Shown here: positions 43,222-51,380 of the stretch, one piece after another
Layout: the number at the start of each line of letters is the position of its first letter
Numbering within the stretch: the stretch's first letter is position 1
Assembly: GCA_018433675.1 (NCBI GenBank)
Contig: JAHDQS010000015.1
Span: forward strand, 1-62,169
From: Clostridia bacterium
GTDB lineage: Bacteria > Bacillota > Peptococcia > DRI-13 > SM3-B62
Length of the DNA stretch: 62,169 nucleotides
Direction: 5' to 3'
Notes under the pieces: generated by a model
The model's database searches: none
What the model was told of the DNA's origin: nothing
Seen by the model: only the letters and a program-made list of their open reading frames with translations
Translations under genes and position numbers: made by a program

Positions 43222-43286
43222 GAAGGGAGACTTTCAAGTCCGGTTCTGTGAGAAGCTAAGGGTGAGATTCCCTTGGCTTACTCGAC
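43216..43286 (+). ncRNA. 3-prime scar of a group II intron (domain V-VI remnant)
   Basis: CCGGATGAAGGGAGACTTTC..AAGTCCGGTTCTGTGAG has the hairpin and tetraloop-like form of domain V. It is followed by AAGCTAAGGG..TTCCCTTGGCTT, a domain VI-like hairpin, and an end at CTCGAC. The 5-prime strand of domain V (GAGC) is replaced by the IS21-type end, and no intron-encoded protein or 5-prime GTGYG end is in the window. It cannot splice. Confidence 0.6.
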
Positions 43287-43463
43287 TGAGAGGTCGGCTG
43301 CTCAATTAAAGGGCAGCCTCCTACTCGATTAAATTAATGTTTGTATCTTGGAGCATCTTTGCTTATAACCATAAACTTTAATTTTACCATCTTCCTGCAC
43401 CAAGATTTATTTTATAATAGGTTAAATTTGCCAAAAAAAATTCAAATTTTATGAAGGGAGGTA

Positions 43464-43613
43464 ATGGCTTTGAAAAATCTTATTATAAAATTCGGCGGTG
43501 TGGTCGCAAGTTTAGCGTTATTGGTAACATCAATGAATGCCAACACAACCTGCATATGCTTCATTCATCAGCCCAAGCTGCCAAAAGGTGCGGAAAAGCT
43601 TCGTAAATTTTAA
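43464..43613 (+). CDS. agrD: AgrD-like cyclic lactone autoinducer precursor
   Basis: A 49-residue peptide: an amphipathic N-terminal leader (MALKNLIIKFGGVVASLALL), a core with NTTCICF (Cys at 30 and 32), then the conserved tail HQPKLPKGAEKLRKF. This matches clostridial agr precursors. AgrB would cut after the core and close a thiolactone. The ribosome site GAAGGGAGG is strong. The stop TAA shares a base with the agrB ATG. No agrC histidine kinase or agrA regulator follows. Confidence 0.85.
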   Translation: MALKNLIIKFGGVVASLALLVTSMNANTTCICFIHQPKLPKGAEKLRKF

Positions 43614-44195
43614 TGCCAACCTATTTTCACTTTTGGGACAAGTTCATAGATCAACTTGTGGAAAACAACATCATAAAAAAAGAAGACAAAGAACTTTTAT
43701 TCCTATGGCTTACATCAAGGTTCAATTATTATTGCTAATGTAGTTACTACATTGATAATTGGCTTTATCTTTGGAATGGTTTGGCAAAGTATTGTTCTTA
43801 TGGCAACATATCTTCCCTTGCGTTCATATGCAGGAGGGTATCATGCCAAAACTCAGGTCCAATGTTATGTGTCCTCCGTAGTGCTTACCTCAAGCATTCT
43901 TCTGGCAATAAAATTTATCCCGTGGACAAATTTTATTTGTTTGGGTGTTGCGATTTTTACGGGTGTTATAATATTTGTTTTTGCACCTATGGAGGATCAT
44001 AATAAACCTTTAGATCAGAGAGAAATAGTAGTATACAGAAGATGGACAAGAATTATTGTTACAGGAGAATTATTTGTAATGCTATTGATGATAGAATTAG
44101 GGCTAAATCAAATTATACACTGCATGTCAGTATCCCTTTTAGCCATGTCCGGCATGCTTTTGATAGGTAAAGCTAAGCAATTGCATGATGGCTAG
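43613..44195 (+). pseudogene. agrB: AgrB-like peptide-processing protease, frameshifted
   Basis: The gene starts at ATG 43613 (MPTYFHFWDKFIDQLVENN..) and would encode about 193 residues. One extra T in the TTTT run at 43695-43698 shifts the frame at KEDKEL: removing it restores YSYGLHQGSIIIANVVTTLIIGF and joins the rest. The downstream part keeps the catalytic His and Cys in YAGGYHAKTQVQC and several membrane helices. As written, the first product stops after about 40 residues. It may be a real inactivation, a slippage site, or a sequence error in a homopolymer. Confidence 0.8.
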
Positions 44196-44247
44196 ATGTT
44201 TTTATCATTGTTCGAGAGGTAAGAAATAGTATAGAAGTTTAAGGTAA

Positions 44248-44279
44248 AACCTCCATGTTTAGGAAATGGAGGTTTTTTG
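44248..44279 (+). terminator. Terminator of the agrDB pair
   Basis: AACCTCCAT (44248-44256) / ATGGAGGTT (44266-44274) followed by further T residues, 50 bases after agrB. Confidence 0.8.
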
Positions 44280-44304
44280 CAAAAATACTATTTAAATATT
44301 CAAA

Positions 44305-44388
44305 AGCTAGGGGCAAACTCGGTGAAAACCAGGGACGCAAAGCCACAGGGACTAAGGCTTTTAACGGCGCTATGACAGCCTGATCATA
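44305..44388 (+). promoter_or_regulatory. Cyclic di-GMP-I (GEMM) riboswitch without a downstream gene
   Basis: GGGGCAAACTCGGTGAAAACC is followed by the conserved GGGACGCAAAGCCACAGGG, CTAAGG and GCTATGACAGCCTGA, the two stems and core of a GEMM-I aptamer. The 3-prime P1 strand pairs only loosely, so it may be decayed. On the plus strand the next 780 bases hold no gene; the Nudix gene is on the other strand. Confidence 0.8.
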
Positions 44389-44408
44389 GACGACGCTTGC
44401 GATTTCAA

Positions 44409-44429
44409 CCAGAAGAACCGTCCCTCAGG
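44409..44429 (+). repeat. REP-like motif, right copy
   Basis: CCAGAAGAACCGT..CCTCAGG, second copy of the motif at 37956-37976 with one mismatch. It ends at the 3-prime end of the Nudix gene and marks the right limit of the accessory island. Confidence 0.5.
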
Positions 44430-45057
44430 ATACGATCAAATCAATGAAGTGTTTCAGTATCCTGGCTGTGATGCCCCAGATTATGTATTCGTTATATTGA
44501 TAGAAATACACGGGATACTTTCCCTGCCTCCATTTGTAGTCCTTACCTTGGGGGATAAGGTGGAAAGGAAAGTCATCCTTTGGCTCCATTTTGACTGTTA
44601 CGTCGGCAGAGGTCGGTTTGTTGTTGAGAAAAAAGCTCAAGGGAACAAAGAATACTTTTTCTACCTCAGATTTATTAGGAGATAAAGCAATCTCGGCATT
44701 TATGGTACCGACGAAGGGGTGGACTTGAAGTTGATGAGGGGTATATAAGACATCTAATGCCCCTAAGATTTCAATGCTTTTTTCGCTGATTCCCAACTCT
44801 TCCGCTGTTTCTCTCAGAGCCGCATCAAGCGGACAGGTGTCCGCTTTTTCAATCCGTCCGCCCGGGAAACATATTTCTCCGGGCTGGTTTTTGAGATGAC
44901 AGGAGCGCACCTCGAATAATAAATAAGGCTCATTTAATAAAGAGGATTTATTTTGTCTCATAATGAGAGGTAACAGCACGGCATGCTGGACGAATGATCT
45001 GCTGTCCAATATGCCGATTTTTCTGTTGCTCAGCTTATTTTTGATGCTTTTCATCAT
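44425..45057 (-). CDS. Nudix hydrolase, CoA pyrophosphatase type
   Basis: A 210-residue Nudix protein. The CoA-type motif LKNQPGEICFPGGRIE leads into the Nudix box (G67 to I90) with REtaEELGI. Members hydrolyse CoA or related nucleoside diphosphates to 4-phosphopantetheine plus 3-prime,5-prime-ADP. ATG 45057 (or 45054) has AAAGGA on the minus strand about 7 bases upstream; a longer open frame runs to 45228 without support. The last bases overlap the REP-like repeat. Confidence 0.85.
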   Translation of the reverse strand: MMKSIKNKLSNRKIGILDSRSFVQHAVLLPLIMRQNKSSLLNEPYLLFEVRSCHLKNQPGEICFPGGRIEKADTCPLDAALRETAEELGISEKSIEILGALDVLYTPHQLQVHPFVGTINAEIALSPNKSEVEKVFFVPLSFFLNNKPTSADVTVKMEPKDDFPFHLIPQGKDYKWRQGKYPVYFYQYNEYIIWGITARILKHFIDLIVS

Positions 45058-45172
45058 GCAAAATCCTTTCGTTGGCATTTGTAAGGGTACTAATTGCACA
45101 AAATATGAATAAATTGTGGAAGAATAAAGTAAGCTATGGTTGTATTTATTAATATGATAAAGGAGTGAATTT

Positions 45173-45385
45173 ATGGATACCACTGCTCTTGTTTTGGTTA
45201 TCATCGGTGCCTTGAATTGGGGTCTCATAGGTTTGTTTAATTTTGACCTTGTGGCAGCAATTTTTGGCGGACAAACATCCCTTATAAGCAGGATAGTTTA
45301 TACGCTGGTTGGTTTAGCGGGACTGTATTCGATTACATTTTTAATGGGAAATCGTGTTGGAGAGAGGTTCCGCAGAAAAGAGTAG
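45173..45385 (+). CDS. DUF378 small membrane protein
   Basis: 70 residues with two membrane helices (LVLVIIGALNWGLIGLFNFDLVAAIFG and ISRIVYTLVGLAGLYSI), the exact pattern of DUF378. Function unknown. ATG 45173 follows AAAGGAG. The gene is monocistronic; the T-box promoter begins 25 bases after its stop. Confidence 0.85.
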   Translation: MDTTALVLVIIGALNWGLIGLFNFDLVAAIFGGQTSLISRIVYTLVGLAGLYSITFLMGNRVGERFRRKE

Positions 45386-45409
45386 GTAAAAAATAACAAA
45401 AAAAAACAA

Positions 45410-45438
45410 TTGACAACATGACCCAACACCACTATACT
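45410..45438 (+). promoter_or_regulatory. Promoter of the Leu T-box leader
   Basis: TTGACA (45410-45415), 17-base spacer, TATACT (45433-45438): close to consensus. Transcription should start near 45445. Confidence 0.75.
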
Positions 45439-45444
45439 GTTAAC

Positions 45445-45756
45445 AATAATATTTTTTAGTAGCTTAATAAGTGGATAATAAATATAGTGGTGATGATGGG
45501 AAATGCTTATACCGAAGTGTTACAGAGAGCCGGGGCAGGTGGAAGCCGGCACACAAGATTAAGTGTACTCGTCCCGGAGCTGTTCATCCGAACTTGCTGG
45601 AGCATAAGTAGGATGGACCGGTGGTAGCCGTTAATATACTGAATGAAGGTGATTCTCAAGGCTTTTGGCCTGATGAGGATAATCTGGGTGGTACCGCGAG
45701 ATTCCTCTCGTCCCTGACAAAGAAGAAGTTTGTCTGGGACGAGAGGATTTTTTATA
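45445..45756 (+). promoter_or_regulatory. T-box leader, probably leucine-specific
   Basis: T-box sequence TGGGTGGTACCGCG at 45685-45698. The terminator pairs CCTCTCGTCCC..GACAAA with TTTGTC..GGGACGAGAGG and ends in six T. The stem III and GCCGTTA linker lie near 45620-45635, and an AGAGAG bulge with AGGTGGAA distal loop marks stem I. A CTC at 45568-45570 fits a Leu specifier, as is usual for ilv-leu operons; this call is by eye. The next plus-strand gene, ilvD, begins 700 bases later, with an antisense gene in between. Confidence 0.88.
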
Positions 45757-45792
45757 CTATCGGAAGACCTTGTTTTCTTTATATCCAGGTGG

Positions 45793-46077
45793 TTAGTTGC
45801 TTAGGGAGTTAACTACAAAGCCTTTTCCAAACAAGGAATTGCGGTAATCAACTTCTATGCTCTTGAGACCTTTGGCTAATTTCTTGTCGATGAGAACGTT
45901 TATGTTTTTGACCTGATACTCATTGTCATTATCGGTTTTTTGCTCATCCAGAGCAAAGCCCAAGCGGGGACCGCCTCAGCCGTGACCTTTGAAGGTAATA
46001 CGAGCGTAGTTAGAAGGTGTTTCGCCGATTTGTTCGAGAATTTTATTCGAGGCCTTTTGTGATATGGTGATTTCCAT
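45793..46077 (-). CDS. HesB/IscA-like protein with in-frame UGA, probable selenoprotein
   Basis: Read through one TGA this is a 94-residue HesB-like protein. It opens MEITISQKASNKILEQIGE..NYARITFKGHG, then U34, GGPRLGFALDEQ, and continues through VDYRNSLFGKGFVV to TAA (45795-45793). In the family the UGA position is a Cys of the (C/U)GGP motif that binds metal or Fe-S, and HesB-like selenoproteins are a known group. A perfect 7-bp hairpin follows the UGA (see SECIS entry). ATG 46077 has AAGGA about 10 bases upstream. The gene lies antisense between the Leu T-box and ilvD. selA, selB, selC and selD are not in the window, so decoding is inferred. Confidence 0.8.
45939..45957 (-). promoter_or_regulatory. 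Bacterial SECIS-like hairpin
   Basis: On the mRNA, UUUGCUC-UGGAU-GAGCAAA forms a perfect 7-bp stem with a 5-base loop that has G at the second position. The loop begins 25 bases after the UGA (45978-45976). Bacterial SECIS elements usually have a G in the first two loop bases and a UGA-to-loop distance of about 16-37 bases, so this fits. Confidence 0.7.
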
Positions 46078-46196
46078 ATAGCTTTCATCCTTTCTTGTTG
46101 TTTGAACATATTGTAGCATACTACTAAGAAATAAGGAATTAAGTGTCTGCTTTATAAAAAGTACATGCATACAGTGTGCAAATTGCGAAAATGTTA

Positions 46197-46226
46197 TTGA
46201 CAGTTATCCTAACAGCGGAGTATCAT
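46197..46226 (+). promoter_or_regulatory. Promoter upstream of ilvD
   Basis: TTGACA (46197-46202), 18-base spacer, TATCAT (46221-46226). It is divergent from hesB and would give a 5-prime leader of about 220 bases on ilvD. Confidence 0.6.
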
Positions 46227-46345
46227 GGTACTTAAATACCTGATATATAATAAGCGGTACATTTTAAAACTGTTATACAAAGCAAACCGAATTAGCAGCA
46301 AGGGAAATTCATCAGATTAGGCAATTTAAACAACAATAGACGGCA

Positions 46346-46388
46346 CGAGCGGTATGTTCCGGAAAGTTGAACCTGCGCTCGGTTTTTA
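46346..46388 (+). terminator. Terminator-like attenuator in the ilvD leader
   Basis: CGAGCG (46346-46351) and GTTC (46356-46359) pair with GAAC (46369-46372) and CGCTCG (46376-46381), followed by GTTTTTAT. It stands 65 bases before ilvD, so transcription from the proximal promoter may be attenuated. I do not recognise the sensing element; no leader peptide with Leu/Ile/Val runs was found in 46233-46345. Confidence 0.6.
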
Positions 46389-46453
46389 TATAAGTGTATT
46401 TCCGAAACTGCCGTGTCAAATAACAGGTATATAAAAAAATGGAGGTAGGAGTT

Positions 46454-48118
46454 ATGAGGAGTGACACTATTAAAAAGGGTGTTACCAAGGCGCCCCATCG
46501 GTCGTTATTAAAAGCCCTTGGAATAACTGAAGCGGAGATGAAGCGTCCTTTTATTGGGGTAGTTAACCCCTATAACGACATTGTGCCCGGACACATTCAT
46601 CTTAAGGAAATAACCGAGTCCGTAAAGGCAGGGGTTCGTTATGGGGGAGGAGTTCCCTTTGAATTCCCTGTTATTGCGGTGTGTGACGGGATTGCGATGA
46701 ATCATGTGGGAATGAAATATTCCCTGGCCAGTCGTGAGTTAATTGCTGATTCTATTGAAGTGATGGTAAGAGCACACTCCTTCGATGCCCTGGTATTCGT
46801 CACTAATTGCGATAAAATAATTCCGGGAATGTTGATGGCGGCTGCCAGATTGAATCTGCCCAGTATTTTTGTCAGTGGTGGTCCCATGCAAGCTGGGAAG
46901 GTTAACGGGGAGAGAATAGCGTTAAGTGATATGTTTGAGGCGGTAGGGAAGCATAGCAACGGGAAGATGTCCGACCGGGAAATCTGGGAAATGGAAGAGA
47001 ATGCTTGTCCGGGATGCGGTTCATGCTCGGGGATGTACACCGCCAATTCGATGAATTGTCTTACCGAAGCATTAGGAATGGGACTTCCCGGTAACGGTAC
47101 GATCTTGGCAGTGACTGCGGCGCGGCGCCGTCTGGCTAAGGATGCCGGGGAGAGGATTATGGAACTTCTGGCGAAAGACTTGAAACCGAGTGATATTATG
47201 ACGAAAAAAGCATTTGAAAATGCGCTGAAAACAGATATGGCACTTGGGTGTTCTACTAATACCGTTTTGCATTTAACGGCAATCGCTCACGAAGCCGGTG
47301 TTAACCTCGATATAGATATGATTGACAAGATAAGCCGTAATACGCCGCAGCTTTGCAAACTCAGTCCTGCCGGTAATTCCTTTATTGAAGACCTGGATGA
47401 GGTCGGCGGAATTATGACGGTTATGAAGGAGCTTGATAAGGCGGGCTTAATTGATAAGGATGTTAATTGCGTAGGAGCTGATAGTCTCAAGGAGCTTTTG
47501 GACAAGGCGAAGAACACTAAGGGAGAAATCGTACGTACTTTAGAGACCGCTTACCGTAAAGATGGCGGTATTGCAGTTTTGAAAGGTAACTTGGCAGAAG
47601 AGGGTGCTGTTGTCAAGCAAGGTGCCGTTGCTGAAGGGATGATGGTGCACAAAGGGCCTGCTCGTGTGTATGATAGCGAGGAAGAAGTATCAGAGGCCAT
47701 TCTGGCAGGTGAGGTTAAAGCTGGAGATGTACTGGTTATCCGTTACGAAGGGCCGAAAGGAGGCCCCGGAATGCGTGAAATGCTCACCCCGACCTCGATC
47801 CTGGCAGGAATGGGATTGGATTCAAGTGTAGCATTAATTACTGACGGGAGATTTTCCGGAGCTACCAGAGGCGCGTCCATTGGACACGTGTCACCCGAAG
47901 CTGCAGCAGGGGGGGTGATAGCCCTAATTAGAGAGGGCGATATGATTAGTATAGATATACCTAACCGGCGACTCGAATTACTAGTGGAAGAAGAAGAGCT
48001 TAAACGGCGCAAGAAGGAATGGACGGGGCCACCGGACAGAGGTTTGGGAGGTTATATTGCCCGCTATGCGGGGATGGTTAGTTCAGCCAATAAAGGAGCT
48101 GTTTACTCTTCGGAATAA
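46454..48118 (+). CDS. ilvD: Dihydroxy-acid dehydratase
   Basis: A 554-residue Fe-S enzyme that dehydrates 2,3-dihydroxy-isovalerate and -methylvalerate to the 2-oxo acids. The cluster cysteines are in [12 protein letters not shown] and [22 protein letters not shown], and [12 protein letters not shown] and [21 protein letters not shown] are signatures. ATG 46454 has GGAGGTAGGAG immediately before it. It is the first gene of the branched-chain operon, whose genes are separated by at most 66 bases. Confidence 0.96.
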   Translation: MRSDTIKKGVTKAPHRSLLKALGITEAEMKRPFIGVVNPYNDIVPGHIHLKEITESVKAGVRYGGGVPFEFPVIAVCDGIAMNHVGMKYSLASRELIADSIEVMVRAHSFDALVFVTNCDKIIPGMLMAAARLNLPSIFVSGGPMQAGKVNGERIALSDMFEAVGKHSNGKMSDREIWEMEENACPGCGSCSGMYTANSMNCLTEALGMGLPGNGTILAVTAARRRLAKDAGERIMELLAKDLKPSDIMTKKAFENALKTDMALGCSTNTVLHLTAIAHEAGVNLDIDMIDKISRNTPQLCKLSPAGNSFIEDLDEVGGIMTVMKELDKAGLIDKDVNCVGADSLKELLDKAKNTKGEIVRTLETAYRKDGGIAVLKGNLAEEGAVVKQGAVAEGMMVHKGPARVYDSEEEVSEAILAGEVKAGDVLVIRYEGPKGGPGMREMLTPTSILAGMGLDSSVALITDGRFSGATRGASIGHVSPEAAAGGVIALIREGDMISIDIPNRRLELLVEEEELKRRKKEWTGPPDRGLGGYIARYAGMVSSANKGAVYSSE

Positions 48119-48139
48119 ATAATATCCGGAGGTGTAGGA

Positions 48140-49843
48140 ATGAATGGTGCAGAATACCTAGTAAGTTTCCTTGAAAAAAAAGGTGTTGAGTATATTTTTG
48201 GTTATCCAGGTGGATCGGTTATCTTTCTTTATGACGTTTTAGGACGTTCTGGTCTTAAGCACATCCTAACCCGTCATGAGCAAGGGGCGGTTCATGCGGC
48301 AGACGGATACGCACGAGTGACCGGTAAGCCGGGTGTGTGCTTTGCCACATCCGGGCCCGGGGCTACTAATTTAGTTACGGGCATTGCTAATGCGTATCTT
48401 GATTCTGTTCCAATTATTGCCGTGACGGGACAGGTTAGTCTCGATTGTATAGGAAGAGATGCTTTTCAGGAAGCGGATATTATTGGGATAACGATGCCGA
48501 TCACTAAGCACAGTTATATGGTAAAAAAAATGGATGAATTACCGTCAGTTTTGGAAGAAGCCTGGAATGTGGCTACAACAGGACGTCCGGGTCCGGTACT
48601 GATCGATATGCCCAAGGATATCTTTACCGGAATAGTTGATTCACAGGCGGTGCTAAAGAAAAAATGCACCCGCAAGGTTTCTTTGAAAAATGGTTTATCA
48701 GAGCAGCTTGATAAGGTTATTGATGCTTTGTGTAAAGCAAAAAGGCCACTGGTCATGGTAGGCGGAGGGGTGATATCCGGGCAGGCTAGTGAAATCATCC
48801 GGGAATTTATCGACTACACAAAGATTCCTGTAGTGACCACACTAATGGGTAAGGGGGCTTTCCCCGATAAAGACGAAAACTGTTTAGGAATGGTGGGAAT
48901 GCACGGTATGCCGGCCGCTAATCTTGCTCTAGACTCTTCTGATGTACTTATCACACTGGGGGCAAGGTTTAGTGACAGGATTACCGGAAAGCCGGAGAAC
49001 TTCCTGCCGGAGACCAAGATCATTCATGTGGATATTGATCCGGCGGAATTGTCGAAGAATATAGTTACTGACATACCGGTTGTTTGCGATGTTGCCAAAT
49101 TTCTAACTGAGATGTTAAGTCGGTTAAAAAGGAAAGGCATAGAACTTGCTACAAAGAAGTGGCTGCAGGAAGTAACGATCTTCAGGGAAGAGTATCCTCT
49201 CCTTTACGAAAAAGAGGGTGGTCTAAAACCACAAACCGTCATTGAAGAGGTTGCGAGGCAGGTCGGCGATAAAGTCGTGGTTGTAACTGATGTAGGTCAG
49301 CATCAAATGTTTGTTGCTCAGTTTTATCCGATAGAAAAAACGCGAAACTTTGTAACTTCCGGAGGTCTGGGGACAATGGGTTTTGGCCTCCCTGCCGCGA
49401 TAGGAGCAGCATTTGGCAAAACAAATGAAGCTGTGGCTCTATTTACCGGAGACGGAAGTATCCAAATGAACATTCAAGAGTTAGCGACTATCGCTAACCA
49501 TCAACTTCCGCTCAAGGTGTTCATTTTGAATAATTCTTGTTTGGGAATGGTTCGGCAGTGGCAGGAACTCTTTTATAAAGGGCATTACTCTTCGACAATA
49601 TTTGACAGTAATCCTGACTTTGTGAAACTTGCAAATGCCTATGGCATCAAAGCATTGCGGGCGGGGGAGAAAGACGATATAAGCGAGATTGTCGCCGAAG
49701 CCTTTAGGTTGCCCGGACCTGTCATTGTTGATTGTGCGGTCTGCCAGGGAGAAAATGTGCTACCGATTATCCCTCCGGGAGGAAAGCTCAATGAGATGTT
49801 GGGGAGGTGGAAAGGTGAAGCACACATTAGCCGTATTAGTTGA
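48140..49843 (+). CDS. ilvB: Acetolactate synthase large subunit (first)
   Basis: A 567-residue ThDP/FAD enzyme. The catalytic Glu is in LTRHEQGAVHAADGYAR (about residue 48), and the ThDP motif is GDGSIQMNIQELATIANHQLPLKVFILNNSCLGMV. The specificity Trp of the family is present at residue 474 (VRQWQELFYKG). It condenses two pyruvates, or pyruvate with 2-oxobutanoate. The 3-prime end overlaps ilvN by 29 bases. Confidence 0.95.
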   Translation: MNGAEYLVSFLEKKGVEYIFGYPGGSVIFLYDVLGRSGLKHILTRHEQGAVHAADGYARVTGKPGVCFATSGPGATNLVTGIANAYLDSVPIIAVTGQVSLDCIGRDAFQEADIIGITMPITKHSYMVKKMDELPSVLEEAWNVATTGRPGPVLIDMPKDIFTGIVDSQAVLKKKCTRKVSLKNGLSEQLDKVIDALCKAKRPLVMVGGGVISGQASEIIREFIDYTKIPVVTTLMGKGAFPDKDENCLGMVGMHGMPAANLALDSSDVLITLGARFSDRITGKPENFLPETKIIHVDIDPAELSKNIVTDIPVVCDVAKFLTEMLSRLKRKGIELATKKWLQEVTIFREEYPLLYEKEGGLKPQTVIEEVARQVGDKVVVVTDVGQHQMFVAQFYPIEKTRNFVTSGGLGTMGFGLPAAIGAAFGKTNEAVALFTGDGSIQMNIQELATIANHQLPLKVFILNNSCLGMVRQWQELFYKGHYSSTIFDSNPDFVKLANAYGIKALRAGEKDDISEIVAEAFRLPGPVIVDCAVCQGENVLPIIPPGGKLNEMLGRWKGEAHISRIS

Positions 49844-50294
49844 AAACAGACCCGGTGTCCTATCACATGTGGCGGGACTTTTTTCCCGCCGCGGTTATAA
49901 TATTGAAAGCCTGGCGGTCGGTGAAACGGATGATCCTTCCGTCTCACGTATAACCCTTGTTGTTGAGGGCGATGCCAAGATTATCGAGCAAGTCAGCAAG
50001 CAGTTGAATAAACAGGTTGAGGTAATAAAGGTCAATGATATTACAGAAGAAGAAACGGTTGACAGGCAGCTGCTCTTGCTGAAGGTAAATGCGGATATTG
50101 CGGTTCGTCAGGAAATAATGCAGATTGTGGAGATTTTTCGGTGTCGTATTGTAGACATTGGACGACGTTCGCTAATTGTCGAGGCAACAGGTGATGATGC
50201 GAAAATACAGGCTATCATCAAATCCTTACAGTCCTTCGGTATTATGGAGCTAGTCAGAACAGGAAGGGTGTCGATAGTTAGGGGACAAAAGTAA
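49815..50294 (+). CDS. ilvN: Acetolactate synthase small (regulatory) subunit
   Basis: A 159-residue protein with an N-terminal ACT domain (KHTLAVLVENRPGVLSHVAGLFSRRGYNIESLAVG), the valine-binding feedback site, and the C-terminal ALS_ss_C domain. GTG 49815 is chosen because GGGGAGGTGG precedes it and the family begins there; it overlaps the end of ilvB, so it is coupled to it. It may serve both large subunits of the operon. Confidence 0.94.
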   Translation: MKHTLAVLVENRPGVLSHVAGLFSRRGYNIESLAVGETDDPSVSRITLVVEGDAKIIEQVSKQLNKQVEVIKVNDITEEETVDRQLLLLKVNADIAVRQEIMQIVEIFRCRIVDIGRRSLIVEATGDDAKIQAIIKSLQSFGIMELVRTGRVSIVRGQK

Positions 50295-50360
50295 AATGTC
50301 GTATTAAAAAAAATATCGTAGTTAAGCAGGATAATAATTTATTAAAGGGAGGAATATACT

Positions 50361-51359
50361 GTGGCAAAAATGTTTTATGATCAGGATGCGAATTTAAGTT
50401 ATCTGGAGGGCAAGAAGGTAGCAGTTATCGGTTATGGGAGTCAAGGGCATTCCCAAGCACAAAACCTGAAGGACAGTGGAGTCGATGTTGTTATCGGTCT
50501 GCGCAGGGGCGGCTCGTCCTGGGCGAAGGCGGAGCAAAACGGCTTTAAGGTGTATACGGTAGCAGAAGCCGCCGAAATGGCCGATGTTGTGCAGATTTTG
50601 CTGCCTGATGAAAATCATGCGGATGTGTATTATGGCGAGATACTACCGGGACTTAAGCCGGGTAATGCAATTGCATTCTCGCATGGTTTCAATATTCATT
50701 TCGGCAGGATTAAACCCAGGGAAGACATAGATGTATTCATGGTTGCTCCGAAAGGGCCGGGACACCTTGTCAGAAGGCTTTACTTGGAAGGAACGGGGAT
50801 CCCGGGATTAGTTGCGGTTTATCAGGATGCCACCGGCAAGGCAATGGACACTGCTCTGGCTTATGCCAAGGGTATTGGCTGCACCCGGGCGGGAACGCTG
50901 ATGACTACTTTTAAGGAAGAAACCGAAACCGATCTTTTCGGAGAACAGTGCGTACTATGCGGCGGTTTGACAGAACTGATCAGGGCAGGCTTTGATACCT
51001 TGATTGAAGCCGGATATCAGCCGGAATCAGCCTACTTTGAATGTTGTCATGAGTTGAAACTTATCATCGATCTGATTTATGAACACGGGATTGCCGGGAT
51101 GCGGTATTCAATCAGTGATACGGCAGAGTATGGTGACATGGTCAGCGGCAGACGCTTGATTACGGAAGAAACCAGAAAAGAAATGAAGCAAATCCTGAAG
51201 GAGATACAAGATGGTACTTTTGCTAAGGATTGGATTTCGGAGAACCAAACAGGAAGACCGCGTTTTAACGCCATTAAGAGGCTCGATGAACAGCACCAGG
51301 TAGAGGTAGTAGGAAAAGAACTGAGAAATAAGATGCCGTGGTTAAAGAAAGAGATGTAG
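50361..51359 (+). CDS. ilvC: Ketol-acid reductoisomerase
   Basis: A 332-residue class I enzyme. The Rossmann motif [17 protein letters not shown] starts near residue 25; GLRRGGSSW is the phosphate-binding loop, of the NADPH-type (R-x-x-S). The Mg2+ and catalytic residues are in [16 protein letters not shown] and [19 protein letters not shown] 50361 follows AGGGAGG. Confidence 0.96.
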   Translation: MAKMFYDQDANLSYLEGKKVAVIGYGSQGHSQAQNLKDSGVDVVIGLRRGGSSWAKAEQNGFKVYTVAEAAEMADVVQILLPDENHADVYYGEILPGLKPGNAIAFSHGFNIHFGRIKPREDIDVFMVAPKGPGHLVRRLYLEGTGIPGLVAVYQDATGKAMDTALAYAKGIGCTRAGTLMTTFKEETETDLFGEQCVLCGGLTELIRAGFDTLIEAGYQPESAYFECCHELKLIIDLIYEHGIAGMRYSISDTAEYGDMVSGRRLITEETRKEMKQILKEIQDGTFAKDWISENQTGRPRFNAIKRLDEQHQVEVVGKELRNKMPWLKKEM

Positions 51360-51380
51360 ATTAATTTGGAGGTGTTACTT

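Noticed and set aside
43216-43286. Functional group II intron
   Set aside because: Only a domain V-VI-like tail is present; no 5-prime end, domain I or reverse transcriptase is in the window.
45058-45228. N-terminal extension of the Nudix protein
   Set aside because: No ribosome site at the far start, the extra residues are not Nudix-like, and the extension overlaps the DUF378 gene on the other strand.
45621-45812. 63-residue open frame on the plus strand
   Set aside because: It covers the T-box antiterminator and terminator; composition follows the RNA structure.
45900-46170. Two short minus-strand frames in the hesB region
   Set aside because: One is an out-of-frame shadow and the other is the same gene stopped at the UGA; the read-through frame gives the full HesB fold.
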